Below are positions 11,897 to 22,852 of a DNA stretch of 64,000 nucleotides, one piece after another. The stretch's first letter is position 1, and each line of letters opens with the position of its first letter. A model generated the notes under the pieces. That model was not told the origin of the DNA. It did not search any database and saw only the letters and a program-made list of their open reading frames with translations. The DNA lies in NCBI RefSeq assembly GCF_030272615.1, contig NC_081405.1, forward strand, positions 475,542,008 through 475,606,007, written 5' to 3'. The translations under genes were made by a program, and so were the position numbers. The stretch comes from Cryptomeria japonica (Eukaryota > Streptophyta > Pinopsida > Cupressales > Cupressaceae).

Positions 11897-13088
11897 TGTT
11901 GGCCATATGATGGAATTAATTATGTGTTGCATTGATATTTTGTCATTGATGTCAACACTTGTTGGTATGGTTGTTTACCGGCTTCCAGTAGAAGGATTGG
12001 ATTGGGAAGATTATCAGTTGATTGTCAACGATATGATCTAGATGATGGAATAAGTTTGTATGAATGGTTCATATGCTTCGAAAGTATGCTTTAGTCAATT
12101 GGTATTACTTGATGATCGGGTGCTATCTTATGTTCTAGTAAGCTTGCTTTGTAGGTCCGGTAAGGGTTTCACCAGGAGAGATTTATTGAAGATCTTTGAT
12201 GAAATGCATAGATGGTGTTGGTGCAGCTTCTAGAATGGATTGAGGATGTTGATGGTGATTGTGTTTGTGCCTCGACTGATTGGTGTCATTTATTTTGTGT
12301 GTGTGGATCTAATTTAGGTTTGGTGCTATCTAGGTTATGGACTGATTTTCATGTAACGTGTTGGTGGATCCTTTGACGTGCTTTCGGGATGTTTTATTGA
12401 TTCGATGATTTTTGTTTGGCCTTAGGCTGACATGTTTTATGATTTTATTTCAAGATTATGTAATGGATCTATTGAATTATCATTTGGGTGGCTGGCCTAA
12501 TTGGTTAGCTCCTGAGTTGGTATAAATATATGTAAGATCTCATTGTAGATCATGGAAAAGGAGTGAATAATGTAATAATAATTTGTGTAGAATATTTGGT
12601 TGATCATAGGTGATAGAGTTGGGTTTATGTAAGAGGTTTTAGACCTCTGGTATTGAGCTTAACTGAGATTGTAATATGGCATGTTTAATGCTATCACAGG
12701 TAGTTCTTCTTCTTGGATTGTTGTCCAATTATCTTGAGGTGGTTGACCTCTTCTGTAGTCAGTGAGACTCCATTGTGATGAGCAGTGTGCTCTAGGCAAT
12801 GTGCCTTCTTGCATGTGCAAGCCCCTATTCTAATCATATACTTTCTGCAGAACTATCATCTGCTATGGGTAGGGTTTCCAACCATGGTTTTTCCCTTTAT
12901 CAAGTTTTCCACGTACAAATCATGGTGTTATGTGCTATGGTTGCATGGTATGGATTCTCTAGTTTTTAATTATTCTTTAATACTTAATCAGTTATTCTAG
13001 TAGAAGGTTTTAAGTGCTTTAATTCATATATTCTATTAACATATGATTCAACCCCCCCCCTCTCAGTTGTTCACCGGTTATCCTAACA
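11897..13088 (+). repeat. Copia-A1 3' LTR
   Basis: The LTR runs from TGTTGG to CCTAACA. It contains a good TATA-like sequence TATAAATATA at 12521-12530, the shared 'accatggtttttccc...ttttccacgt' block (about 12871-12914) and a C-rich tract (13052-13060) near the end. It is followed immediately by TRIM-like element sequence (agccccacctt), the continuation of the target site. Confidence 0.9.
12521..12530 (+). promoter_or_regulatory. TATA-like element in Copia-A1 3' LTR
   Basis: TATAAATATA lies mid-LTR, where a Copia U3 promoter is expected. Copia-A2 has the related TATAAATGTA at the equivalent place in both LTRs (minus strand, 48619-48628 and 54404-54413). No transcript evidence is available from sequence alone. 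Confidence 0.5.
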
Positions 13089-13922
13089 AGCCCCACCTTG
13101 CAGCCTATAACACAAACACCATGAAAGATACTGGTAACTAGTTCGCACAACTCAAGATATAACCAGGAAAATAGAAAGAGAAATCCTTATAATAGTTTAA
13201 TAAATTACATATTCCCTCAGGCGTTACACATACTAGAGTGCAACCCAGGATTAGAAAATAATTCTTACAACTCAAATCTATGACCCACAAATCATCTGCT
13301 CAAAAATTCAACCTTTAGTAACAGTTTGCATTATTCTCCACTGATCTGGACTTGAGTCCCTCTGGACTTTATTTCCCTCAAACCAGAATCTCTTTCGAGA
13401 CTACATCTACTCTGGATCTCTTCTTCCTCAGACCCTTGTGTTCCAAAAGGAATCTCCAAAATTCCTTTTTATACCATCCACAAGTAACAACAACTAAATG
13501 AAGTTGGCCAAAGATCCACAAGTTCATGATGGAACGTGCAAATAGTAATATGTTGGACTAAATCACCAAGAACACCTCCAATAATGCTTAGAACTTTGCA
13601 CAAATCTCCAAGAAGATCAATCAAGCCCTAAACAACATCTCCTAATGATCTTCAAGTCATGAAAACCATCCACAACCCAAATCTACTTTGCTTTACTCAC
13701 TATAAGACCAACTGGTAAGAACACACCAATATCAGAATTGATATCTCACCGAAATAAAATCCAAATGGCATGAATCTTGAATATGTTTAAGAAAATGATC
13801 TCAAGGTGATAAATCCAAATCCACAACTCAGAATCCAAAAACATGAAGAAATGCAATGATCTCCAAGCAACTCCACTATTAACTGCTCCAACCAGATGAA
13901 CTACTCTGGTGCTCTTGCATCA

Positions 13923-14195
13923 GACTCTCAGGGTTAATTGGAAAGTGAGTCTCATCACTTGATCTGGTTCAATGATCTGTCAATAGATACTTGCAACTAT
14001 CTCAGAGGTTTGACGGTCTAACTACAAGTTCTGATTGCCTCTCCTCGGCGAATCTACCAGACCACCCTGCAACCTACCTCGGTTCGGCAAACTATTCAAT
14101 CTCTACCTACCAACTGCCTCAAGCTCTTTTCATCCAACTAATTTTCAACTAGCTCTTCCTCCATCAACAGGTTCATAACCATCTCTGATACCACT
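13923..14195 (-). other. Internal region of the TRIM-like element
   Basis: These 273 bp between the two LTRs contain the primer site at 14182-14193 (reverse complement TGGTATCAGAGA, one base from the initiator-Met site), two bases from the LTR start at 14196. The rest shows no ORF, no domain and no clear polypurine tract next to the left LTR. The element must have depended on proteins from another element. Confidence 0.65.
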
Positions 14196-15049
14196 TGATG
14201 CAGATAAGGTAGGGAGATCCAATGAAGGAGAGCCCCACCTTACAACCTATAACACAAACACCATGAAAGATACCAATAACCAGCTCACACAACTCAAGAT
14301 ATAACTAGGCAAATAGAAAGAGAAATATTTATAATAGTTTAATGAATTACATATGCCCTCAAGAATTACACATGTTGGACCATAGCCTGGGATTACAAAA
14401 CAATTCTTATGACTCAAATTTCTGACCCGCGGATCATCTATTCAGCAATTCGGCCTCCGATAACAGTCTGCACTAACTTGGACCTCAGTCCCCCCAAACC
14501 ATAATGTCTCTGGAAACTACATCTTCTCTTAATCTCTTCTTCCTCGGACCCTTGTCTTCAAAAATGAATCTCTAAACTTCCTCTTTATACCATCCGCAAG
14601 CAATAAAATCTAAATCAAGTCGGCCAAAGATCCACTGGTTCATGATGAAATGTGCAAACAATAATATGTCAGCCCAAATCACCAAGAACACCTCCAATAA
14701 TGCTTATAACATCATGTGGACCTCCAAGAACATCGATCAATCCCAAAACAACATCTCCTAATGATCCGCAAGTCACAGAAACCATCTGCAACCCAATTCT
14801 ACATTGCTTTACTCATTGCAAGACCAACCAGTAAGAACACACCAATACCAAAACAATACTGGAATCGATATCTCACTGGAATCAAATCCAAATGCCATGA
14901 ATCTCGAATATGTTTAAGAAGACTATCTCAAGGGGATAAATCCAAATCCACAACTCAAAATCCAAAAACATGAAGAAATGCAATGATCTCCAAGCAACTC
15001 CAGTGTTAACTCCTCCAACTAGATGAACTACTCTGGTTCTTCTGCATCA
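14196..15049 (-). repeat. TRIM-like element 5' LTR (854 bp)
   Basis: It has perfect terminal inverted heptamers TGATGCA and TGCATCA. The sequence matches 13089-13922 in the same order, plus the stub 6021-6057, which gives the uninterrupted reference for the Copia-A1 insertion site. Open frames at 14652-14973 lie wholly in the LTR and have no recognisable product. Confidence 0.8.
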
Positions 15050-16119
15050 GTTTTGCAATTCACAAATTTATTAAACTAATTCTTAAACCACCAGATGCAT
15101 AAGAATGAAAGTAAAGTGAAGAAACATAAACTAATCAACCACAATACCATAACACTAGAATTTTTACATGGAAACTCAGAAAGGGAAAAACCACTATGGA
15201 ATTTGAACCCACAATATCATTATAGTTTGATCAGGAGTATGATAATATTACATGAAGGGGAATGCACTTTCATTCAGGCACACTCCCTAGATCTCATTAC
15301 TCAAATACAAAGAGGGCTACAACCTAGAGGAAGGATCACTATCTTACAAATGATTACAATTGATTACAAGTATGACTGAACTAAGTAATAGCATCTACAT
15401 ATGCCAAATAGAAGTTATAGTTATGTTCAATTTGACTTTTGCAACTATTTTTCTTATCTGCTCTATTCTGATGCACTGTCATATACCATAGCACCAAATC
15501 TACAATCCCACTCAAAAATTCACACAATCACTCATAAAATCTTCACACACTCATACCATCATAAAAAATGCTCAATCAAATTGGTCTTATATATCTGTAC
15601 CACCAAAATAGATCAATTCCCATGTCAGCTTCCAAAAATTGCATAACACGCAATATGAAATGTGCACCAACAAGCCGGCTCAAACTCATCCACAAAACCA
15701 TATACAGACCTAACCAAGATGAAAACAAGATTCACACATGTCGGCCTAATCACCTTGAACTTGAAACAAATCACTGAAATCATCCCAAAGATTATGCACC
15801 ACACGTTACACCAAAATAGCTCTGCTCTTCTTGAAATACCTGGATACCACACCTTCAATTTCGCTCATGAATCAACACCAAAAACTAGAATTTCCAAAAA
15901 CTACAACCAAACTTATGCAACCAAAATCAAGATTTGCACACTATACTCATACTCTACCGGATACAATATTCCACCTTCTAGACCTATGCCAAAATGCAAC
16001 TTCTGTTAAATCAAATCTTCACATATTGGATATGATTTCTAAACTGAGTTTCTATCAATGAAAAACCCTAAACATCTCTCATGTATCAATCTTCACTGGA
16101 ATAGTGTCTCTTACCAACA

Positions 16120-16804
16120 ATCTCCCCCTTTGGCATTGATGGAAACACTATAAAAAATGACACTGTACACCCAAAACTACAAAATCCCAAAACTTAGAAA
16201 TCTCCAAGACTCAACAAGCTCCCCTCAAAATATACATCATTTTTCACCTCGCTCTCTCCCCTTTTGAAATCAATGCTAAAGATAGGAATCCGCCAAAACT
16301 TCTGTACAAAGATATATATAGTGACTTACAAAAGTTTGAAAATATCATCAAAAATTATCTTCAAAGACTTCATGTGCCTATCCCAACCTTCCTTCAAATT
16401 CTCCAAAATATTGATCAGAGCACTTAACAAGTAAGCATGCATTTATTCTCCTCTATGATCTTCTGAAACACTCTTATTCAAAGCATTCATTGCATCTCAC
16501 TTACTACTAATCAAAGAACCTATCTAGGGAGTGATAAGGCATGTTAGTTCTCCCACTCTACCCAAAATTATGTCCTTCTCCCGATTTAAGCTCCTAATCC
16601 TATCAATTATACCCACAACTTGAACTTCTAAATTGCTAGCAAAGACTAATTAAGGTGCATAAGATTGAGATATGCTAGCTAGCTTCTCTTCACACTTTTT
16701 TATTTTCTTGTCAATGTCAACAATAAACTTAGGCAAAATTAGACATGACATATATATTTGACGGCCTTCATCTAATGCATCTTATATATTCTTCATAGTA
16801 GTTA
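16120..16804 (-). other. NA-1 3' non-coding region with two polypurine tracts
   Basis: The LTR-adjacent tract reads atctcccccttt on the plus strand (16120-16131), followed by 'ggcattgatgg', exactly as in the Copia elements. A second tract (about 16254-16266, ctctccccttttg) lies 130 bases further. The remainder shows broken frame continuing from ORF2 but no convincing coding sequence. Confidence 0.55.
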
Positions 16805-19626
16805 TCAAAATGACCCTATCTCCTTCATCATCTTCAAAATTGTCCTCATTCTCATAGCATTAAATTGATTCAAAAATTTAACATCTTCTTCTCTCTCCAA
16901 AGATACAAAATGAGAATCTACTGCATTAAGTAGGCTTATAAGCTTACTAGAGGGAGTATCACCTAAATCAGGCTTAAATGATGGAAACATTTTCTCTAAT
17001 ACATTTGTGGCCAAAGTTATCAACTCTTTTTCTGCTATGTGAGACTTGAGTAAGTCCTCACTGGCTTTATCTTGTGCAAGATTTGCTAGCTTCAATGCTT
17101 GGATCAATGATAGTGAACTCATATCTATAGGCCCTTGAGTGAAATCATCTAAGTCGGTGACAATGTGTGTACCCTTATCTTCTATAGTGTCTCTTGCCAC
17201 TGTCACTGGATCCTGATCACCCTTCTCTTTTCCTTTCTCCTTCTCTGCCACATCTGTATCTACATCTTTCTCACCATCTACACCCTTCTTAGTATCAACA
17301 TCTCCCTTTCCATCATCAACTTTCTTATTATCTACCTTTTCTGAATCAACTTTTATCATCGGAGGATCATGTTCAGCTTCATCAGAGTCATTAACCTTAG
17401 CAGCATCAATATCATCTGTAACTATGGTTTGTTCATTTGTCTGCCCTGTTGAAATGGCTTTCTCAGATGACTAATCTTCCTGCACATCAAAAACTATTGC
17501 ATACACTTTTGGAATAGATGTATCATGTGTCTTCTCTTTCGGTTGGGTGTCATCTTGTGTTGTATTTACATCATATATGTGCTCTATCAAAAATTGTTTC
17601 AAAATTGCTTCGATCTCTTTGACAACTTCATCTATTTTCTCGAGCATAATCTTATTAACTCTCATTTTTCTTATGAATCTATACTTTGCAAGCTTAAGCA
17701 ATCTATGAACTTCAACTTTAGAAATTACAGAATACAAGTTGACTAATACATATTCTTTTATTTTTTCATCCTCTAAGTTGGTTGTATGCCTCCTAGCATC
17801 CAAAATATCATACAATCCCTTCATAATCATGGATGACAACACTATCAAGGCTTTTCTATAAACATCCATATACTATACAATTGCATCATCAATTATTTCA
17901 TTTAATGTCATTGGGGGCACAACCGTATAAGTGCCTTCTAACTTTATGAACTTTAGAGCTTCATCAAGCTCAAAATTAGGCTTCTTGTTGGGTCTAGGTC
18001 TACTAGATGGCTCAGGTTCTATTCTTGGCTTCTTGGTCAGTTGGGCTCCATTAGATTGAGGCTTCTTTACTACCCTAGCAGAGGTAGAAGTCTTCTTCAC
18101 CTCTCTCACTGCCTCATCAGATTCTATTTCTACATCTTCAGTAGTGGCTGGAACATATTCCCTTTGTGGCTTCTCCTTCTTCCTTTTCTCTACTCTACGA
18201 GTTGACTTGTCTTGTGGCTTGGGTGGAGGGATAGGCTTCTGTGCACCAGAAGTAGGTGTTGACTTGGTTTTCCTTGGCTTGGTTTTCTTGGGAGGAGTAG
18301 AGAGTGGTTTTGTCTTCTTAGGTTTTACCATGTCCTCCTCCTTTAGAATATTCTACTCTCTTTCCCTTTGTACAACTTCCTTGGTTATTGCCATTTTTTT
18401 TACAATCTCTTCAACTTCTTTTCTAACTTCCCTCTTTCTCTTGAGCTCAGTAAATTTCTTATGTAGGTCTAGAATTTTCTCCTTGTAAGTACTTAAACTT
18501 TCTTCCTTCTCATCTACCATTTTACTTAACATGTGTTGAGTATATGCATCTAGATTGTTTCTATCAACTTCATACCCCATGGACATGATCCATATAGCTC
18601 TTGGTTAAATTGCCTCCATGTATCATTGGTCTTTATCTACCATGAAAGAAATAGTATCCTCATATTTTTCTACAATGCCCTTTGGAATTCTCTCTCTACT
18701 CTGCATCATAGCTTGAAATGATTTGAAATAACCCCATAAAGAAGACTTATATTGTACTACATCACCCAAACCTTGCAAACCTTCTTTAATTTGTACTACC
18801 ATCGATTTATCATAAGCTCACTGTACTTTTCCTATACCAGGGATTTCATTCAAAAAGTAAAATGTCAAACAAACAATCAAGGAGCCAAACTTGAAAACAT
18901 GCTTCTTATCTTATTTGATCTTCTTCAAATTGCTCATAAGCTCACTAAGAAGCACTCCACACAAGTCATATCTCTTGTACTCCTTGAGTATCTGATAGGA
19001 TGTATATATATTGCAGTACCAGATACTAAATTTTGTTTGCTGGATTGGCACACCTTATATCTTGCCACCATTGAAGTAAATCTCATATCATGTTCAATGA
19101 TATCACTTATTATCATCGACCGACTGTCATGTTGGGATCTAGTAACCTTTATCACAGTAGTGTTCTTGACATGTCTCAAACTGGACATTTCATTGGTTGC
19201 ATTTAAATAGGTTACCACTTAAATGGATTTCTTTGTGATCTTATGAGGTCTATTTAGCTATATAAACTCATCATGGATTTAGCTCAAGACATACCTGACC
19301 CATTTGGGTTCACTGAACACCAAAAAATTAACAAACTAGATAAAACCCTTGTCTTGAAATGATTAAAATTCTAACTTCAATTTCCCCATCTCATCCATCA
19401 TATTCTTAGTGTATAATGATAACATGTTAACATTCCCATTCTCTTCAATATTATAATTAATGTATGCCCTAATATCCTCGTTATGCAACACTCCATATGA
19501 TACAAAAGAAAATGCTCCTTTCGGATCATCTTCTACCAATTTGAATGGGTGTTTCTTGAATATTGGCCTTCCCCTTTTAGTGATCTCTACTACCAATGGA
19601 GTTGTTATACCAAATGGTGATGCCAT
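16805..19626 (-). pseudogene. NA-1 ORF2: long basic/acidic protein of unknown function, broken
   Basis: On the minus strand the reading starts with MASPFGITTPLVVEITKRG at 19626 and stays in one frame to about 18934. After a frameshift (about 18600-18930) it continues in one frame from 18586 to 16805, with stops only at about 18353, 17873 and 17471. Features: a globular-looking N-terminal part; a block MSMGYEVDRNNLDAY after MEAI.PRAIWI; a charged heptad-like helix (18360-18480); a Lys/Pro-rich segment (KPKKTKPLSTPPKKTKP, 18270-18330); acidic repeats of the type KVDD/KDVDT (17240-17360); and a helical C terminus. I recognise no enzyme domain. NA-2 encodes a homologue, so the ORF belongs to an element family. 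It is not protease, integrase or RT. Confidence 0.65.
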
Positions 19627-20037
19627 TTAAAAAATAGGGTATGAAAATCAACTTGAACATGGATAAATACCTTTTCAATTTCAACCAGATGCTAGGAATC
19701 AGTGCCGGATCGCTTCAAGCTCTATTTTCACTACTCAATCTATTTTGCCTCACTCTCCTACTCTTTCTCTTTATTTCAATGTGAAGAATGAATGATAGAA
19801 TGCATTTTTATCCTTTGAAAACCTAACTTTACATTGTAATAAATGCACAACCCTAAGGGCTTCACAGATACCTTCTCAAAATTTCATCACCGAATTCTCA
19901 AATAGGCATGAAATCTTTTGGATATCAACTGCACATCTAATCTAAATCATCCTCAACCTTCTATAGCCGGTTACAGATCTTTGAAAATGGGGTTTTAAGG
20001 ATTTGCATGAAAATCTTCCCCCTAAGGCCAAAATGTC
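19627..20037 (-). other. NA-1 spacer between ORF1 and ORF2
   Basis: About 410 bases separate the ORF1 stop (20038) from the ORF2 start. I see no ORF, no hairpin and no primer-like site. It includes a pyrimidine-rich stretch around 19735-19775 on the plus strand. Confidence 0.4.
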
Positions 20038-21201
20038 TTAGTTACTGGATGAGGTTCCAACACTAGAATCGAGTGTGGAACCATTTTGTGCATTCAAATC
20101 TTCCTTCTTAACCCACATCTTCTTATGCTTCTCTTTGACCTCTTTAACCTTTTCTTTTCCATTTTCATCTAATATGTTCTTCTCTACTGGAGAATTCTTG
20201 CTTACATTCTTGCTTCTACAATATTTTGCAATGTGACTCGATTTGTTACATGCATGGAAAACAAAATTTCCCTACATAGGCTGAAAGTTCATCTGATTTG
20301 GTCTCATCCTACATTCGTTAGAAATGTGTCCATACATTCCATAAGCATAGAATCTCTTATTTTGGAATTTATTTATCACTGTGCTGCACATGCTTTACTT
20401 ATGACTAGAGTTGTTGCATATGAAACATTGACCGGTAAAGGTAGAGCCATTATTCATCACATTATTCATCATCCTATTTCTACATTGACATGGCATATGA
20501 CCAAATTTGTTGCAAACAAAACATTTACCATTATAATTATAAGCATTAGGATATCTTACTGAAGGAATCTTGTTCTTCTAATGATTTCTTTGTCTAGAAC
20601 CAAAGTATTCTCCTTTCTCATATCCAAGTCCCCGCATGTCTTCCCCATTTCTCTAACTTTCTAGCATCTCATCTAGCCTGGCTGAGCTAGCTTTGAATTT
20701 TTCTTTTTATTCATTAGAAATGGAAAGTTCATCTCTCAAAATTATGATATGCCTTTCAAGTTTGTGTCCATCATTCTTGAATTGCACCAATTCAAGTTTC
20801 AATTGATCATTCTCATAGTTCAATCTGTTGCATTCATCAGATCTATCCTTTAATAACTGAGTCATATTTTCCTCATTCTTCTTTGTGTCTTCAATCTCCT
20901 TGGTCAGCTTCATCACAATAGATTGCATCTCATTCTTCAGGGTTGCATTTTCTCTAACAAGCTTCTCACATTCATCTGCCTTGTCTTGTAAGGCTTGATT
21001 ATTAATGCGTTGTTCTTCTTTCTCCTTCAATTTATCCATCATTTCCTTTCTCTTCACTTTGGATGTAGTCACTTGTTCTTTCAAAGATTCAATGAAATTT
21101 TTAGCAGCATCCATACTTCTCCTCAGACTACTCTTTTCTTTCATCGTTGCATCAAGATCTTCAAGTGCCATAGTAAGTTTCTTCTGCAAACCAAAGTCCA
21201 T
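20038..21201 (-). pseudogene. NA-1 ORF1: coiled-coil protein with CCHC zinc-knuckle array
   Basis: It starts at ATG 21201 (MDFGLQKKLTMALEDLDATM), 55 bases after the primer site, where gag begins in Copia. Codons 1-165 form a long charged coiled coil. A stop at about 20707 interrupts it, but the same frame continues to 20038. It then carries four knuckle-like units: CFVCNKFGHMPCQC (intact), CFICNNSSH...SMC (intact spacing, one stop inside), YGMYGHISNEC (both leading Cys lost) and HACNKSSHIAKYC (first Cys lost), at about 20520 down to 20215. A Lys-rich tail follows. Position and knuckles suggest a gag-like RNA-binding role (inference). The usual Copia gag N-terminal DG.NY..WK motif is absent. 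Confidence 0.65.
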
Positions 21202-21255
21202 TGATTCTTTCTTACAGATCTTCCTCAAGTTGTTAGGCTTCTTCTAAGGAACTAA

Positions 21256-21267
21256 GCTTTGATACCA
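21256..21267 (-). other. Primer-binding site of NA-1
   Basis: Plus strand GCTTTGATACCA; the reverse complement TGGTATCAAAGC differs at one base from the initiator tRNA-Met site. It lies two bases from the LTR (TGTTGG at 21270). The downstream leader 'aacttgaggaagatc' resembles that of Copia-A. Confidence 0.8.
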
Positions 21268-21269
21268 AT

Positions 21270-22393
21270 TGTTGGAATCAATGAACATTGAGAGGGGGTG
21301 AATCGGTGTTCCACAATTTTCAAATTTATTAAACTAATTCTTAAACTACCAGATGCATAAACATGAAAGTAAAGTGCAAAAACATAAACCAATCAACCAC
21401 AATACCATAACACAAAAAAATTTATGTGGACTCAAAAAGGAAAAAACCATGGTGGGATTTGAACCCACATTATTATTATACTTTGATTGGGAGTATGATA
21501 ATATTACATGAAGGGGAATGCACTTGCATTTAGGTACATTGTATAGAGCTCACTGCTCGAATACAAAGAGAGTTACAACCCAAAGGAAGGCTCATTTCCT
21601 TATAGATGATTACAATTGATTACAAGTATGATTGAATTGAATAAAAGAATCTACATATGCCAAATAACAATTCTAGTTATGCTCAATTTGTCTTTTGCAA
21701 CTGTTCTACTTATCTACTTTGTTTTGTTGCATTGTCATATACCAAAGCACCAAATCTGCAATCACACTCACAAAACTTCGCACACTTACACCATCATACA
21801 AAATGCTCAACCAAATAGGTCTTATATATTTGTACCACCAAAATAGATCAATTCCCATGTCAGCTTCCAAAAACCACATAACACGCAATATGAAACATGC
21901 ACCAACAAGTTGGCTCAAATTTATCCACAAAACCATATGTGAAACTGAAAAAGATGAAAACAAGCTTCACATAAGTCGGCCCAATCTCCCCAAACTCGAA
22001 ACCAATCTCTAAAATCATCCCAAAGATTCTGCACCACATGTTACACCAAAATATCTCTTTTCTTCTTGAATTACCGGATACCATACCTTCAATCTTGCTC
22101 ATGAATCAACACCAAAAACTAGAATTACAAAATAAGTTTCCTCAAACCTTGAATTATCTGCCTCTATCACCGCAACTAAAGTTATGCAACCAAAATCAAG
22201 ATCTACACATTGTACTCATACTCTACCAGATACTATATTCCACCTTCTAGACTTATGCCAAATGATAATGTAACTTCCAAAAAATCAAGTCTACACATAC
22301 TGGATATAATTTTTGAACTGATTTTCCATCAATGACAACCCCTAAACATCTCTCATGCATCAATATTCACCGGAACAGTGTCTCTTGCCAACA
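21270..22393 (-). repeat. NA-1 5' LTR (1124 bp)
   Basis: The LTR runs from TGTTGGAATCAATGAAC to TGCCAACA. The outer end (left) has 'gagagggggtgaatcgg' and 'aaaaaccatggtgggattt'. It matches the split left LTR in order over its whole length. Right of it, G1 gag sequence resumes without a gap. Confidence 0.85.
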
Positions 22394-22852
22394 AAGGGTA
22401 CCTTACAAGGTGTTTCATCCAAAGCAACAACTTTGTCATCTACTAAAAATGAGTATGACCTTGTAGACCAATTAGGGGAGACACTCAACCTTATCTCCAT
22501 CCTTGAGTTTTTATGAATTTCACCCACATAAGGCCATTCTAGATAAAATATTGAGGGAGACATTTGTTCCTATTGATCTAAACGTGGACTAGTTTCAAGC
22601 CATGGTGGGATACCTTTCCACCCCATATTGCCTTACAATTATAGAAGCAAATGATGCATCTCCATACCAACCACATAATGCACCACTCCATATTGAATCT
22701 TTCTTCCATAAAAATTGCATTAAATGAGTCTTGATAGATGGAGGAGTAGGTCTCAATATTTGTACTTTGAAAACTATCTTACAATTGGGATACTTTGAAC
22801 AAGATGTGTATTCTAGAAACAAGATCACCATAAAGGCATATGATGATGAAGA
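22394..22852 (+). pseudogene. G1 gag end and aspartic protease remnant
   Basis: Broken frames align to G2 codons around 33200-33660: 'EYDLVDQLGETLNLISILEFL' corresponds to QYNLVEQLDKTPALISILELL, and later a protease block VLIDGGVGLNICTL corresponds to VLIDNGAGLNICTL, so the active-site DNGAG is DGGVG here. The segment ends at ITIKAYDDE, where Copia-B enters; G2 continues with AERSSKG, and the G1 equivalent resumes at 46805. Confidence 0.8.

Larger units (their letters stand above)
6058..13088 (+). mobile_element. Copia-A1: Ty1/copia element, full length but degraded
   Basis: The LTRs 6058-7247 and 11897-13088 are of nearly equal length (1190 and 1192 bp) and share sequence throughout. A primer site follows the 5' LTR, a gag-pol pseudogene spans 7307-11500, and a polypurine tract abuts the 3' LTR. 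The element lies in the left LTR of the TRIM-like element: the bases on its two sides, read together, correspond to the uninterrupted right LTR near 14202-14260. Flanking pentamers AACCC (6053-6057) and AGCCC (13089-13093) differ at one base and fit an old target duplication. It is the same family as Copia-A2. Confidence 0.9.
6016..15049 (-). mobile_element. TRIM-like non-coding LTR element, split by Copia-A1
   Basis: Two LTRs of about 850 bp flank only 273 bp of internal sequence (13923-14195). The right LTR (14196-15049) is complete and runs from TGATGCA to TGCATCA. The left LTR is 6016-6057 plus 13089-13922, interrupted by Copia-A1; its outer end is eroded. A tRNA-iMet-type primer site at 14182-14193 puts the element on the minus strand. 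The interior has no coding potential. GTTTT occurs at 6011-6015 and 15050-15054. The layout is that of a TRIM, but the LTRs exceed the usual TRIM size, so it could be called a minimal non-autonomous LTR element. Confidence 0.75.
5972..16119 (-). repeat. NA-1 3' LTR, split by a later insertion
   Basis: The first 44 bases (5972-6015) match the first bases of the right NA-1 LTR at 21270. The remainder (15055-16119) continues the same alignment, from 'aatttattaaactaattctt' to the end 'cttaccaaca'. The TRIM-like element lies between, with GTTTT on both sides (6011-6015 and 15050-15054). Without the insertion the LTR is about 1.1 kb, like its partner (1124 bp). Several short ORFs in it (15095-16061) have no counterpart function. 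Confidence 0.8.
5972..22393 (-). mobile_element. NA-1: non-autonomous LTR element with two non-pol ORFs
   Basis: The LTRs are 5972-6015 plus 15055-16119 (left, element 3' LTR, split by the TRIM-like element) and 21270-22393 (right, element 5' LTR). Both begin with TGTTgGAATCAATGAAC-like sequence and end in CCAACA. An initiator-Met-type primer site adjoins the right LTR and a polypurine tract adjoins the left one. The 5.15 kb interior (16120-21269) holds ORF1 (coiled coil plus CCHC array) and ORF2 (basic/acidic), and no protease, integrase or RT. Flanks AAAGT (5967-5971) and AAGGG (22394-22398) align to the same five bases of the Gypsy gag, which supports a target duplication. It resembles a LARD in lacking pol, but it is coding. 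Confidence 0.8.

Noticed and set aside
14652-14973. Two overlapping ORFs in the TRIM-like element
   Set aside because: They lie within its LTR, overlap each other in different frames, and have no conserved motif.
15095-16061. Cluster of plus-strand ORFs (94, 81, 69, 115, 76 codons)
   Set aside because: They lie wholly in the split NA-1 LTR, and similar ones occur in the other NA-1 LTR (21616-22250); no protein family is recognisable.
18144-18488. 114-codon plus-strand frame rich in Gly, Phe, Ser
   Set aside because: Antisense shadow of the Lys/Pro-rich part of NA-1 ORF2.
18752-19210. 152-codon plus-strand hydrophobic frame
   Set aside because: Opposite to the N-terminal part of NA-1 ORF2 and without a start context or homologue; treated as a shadow.
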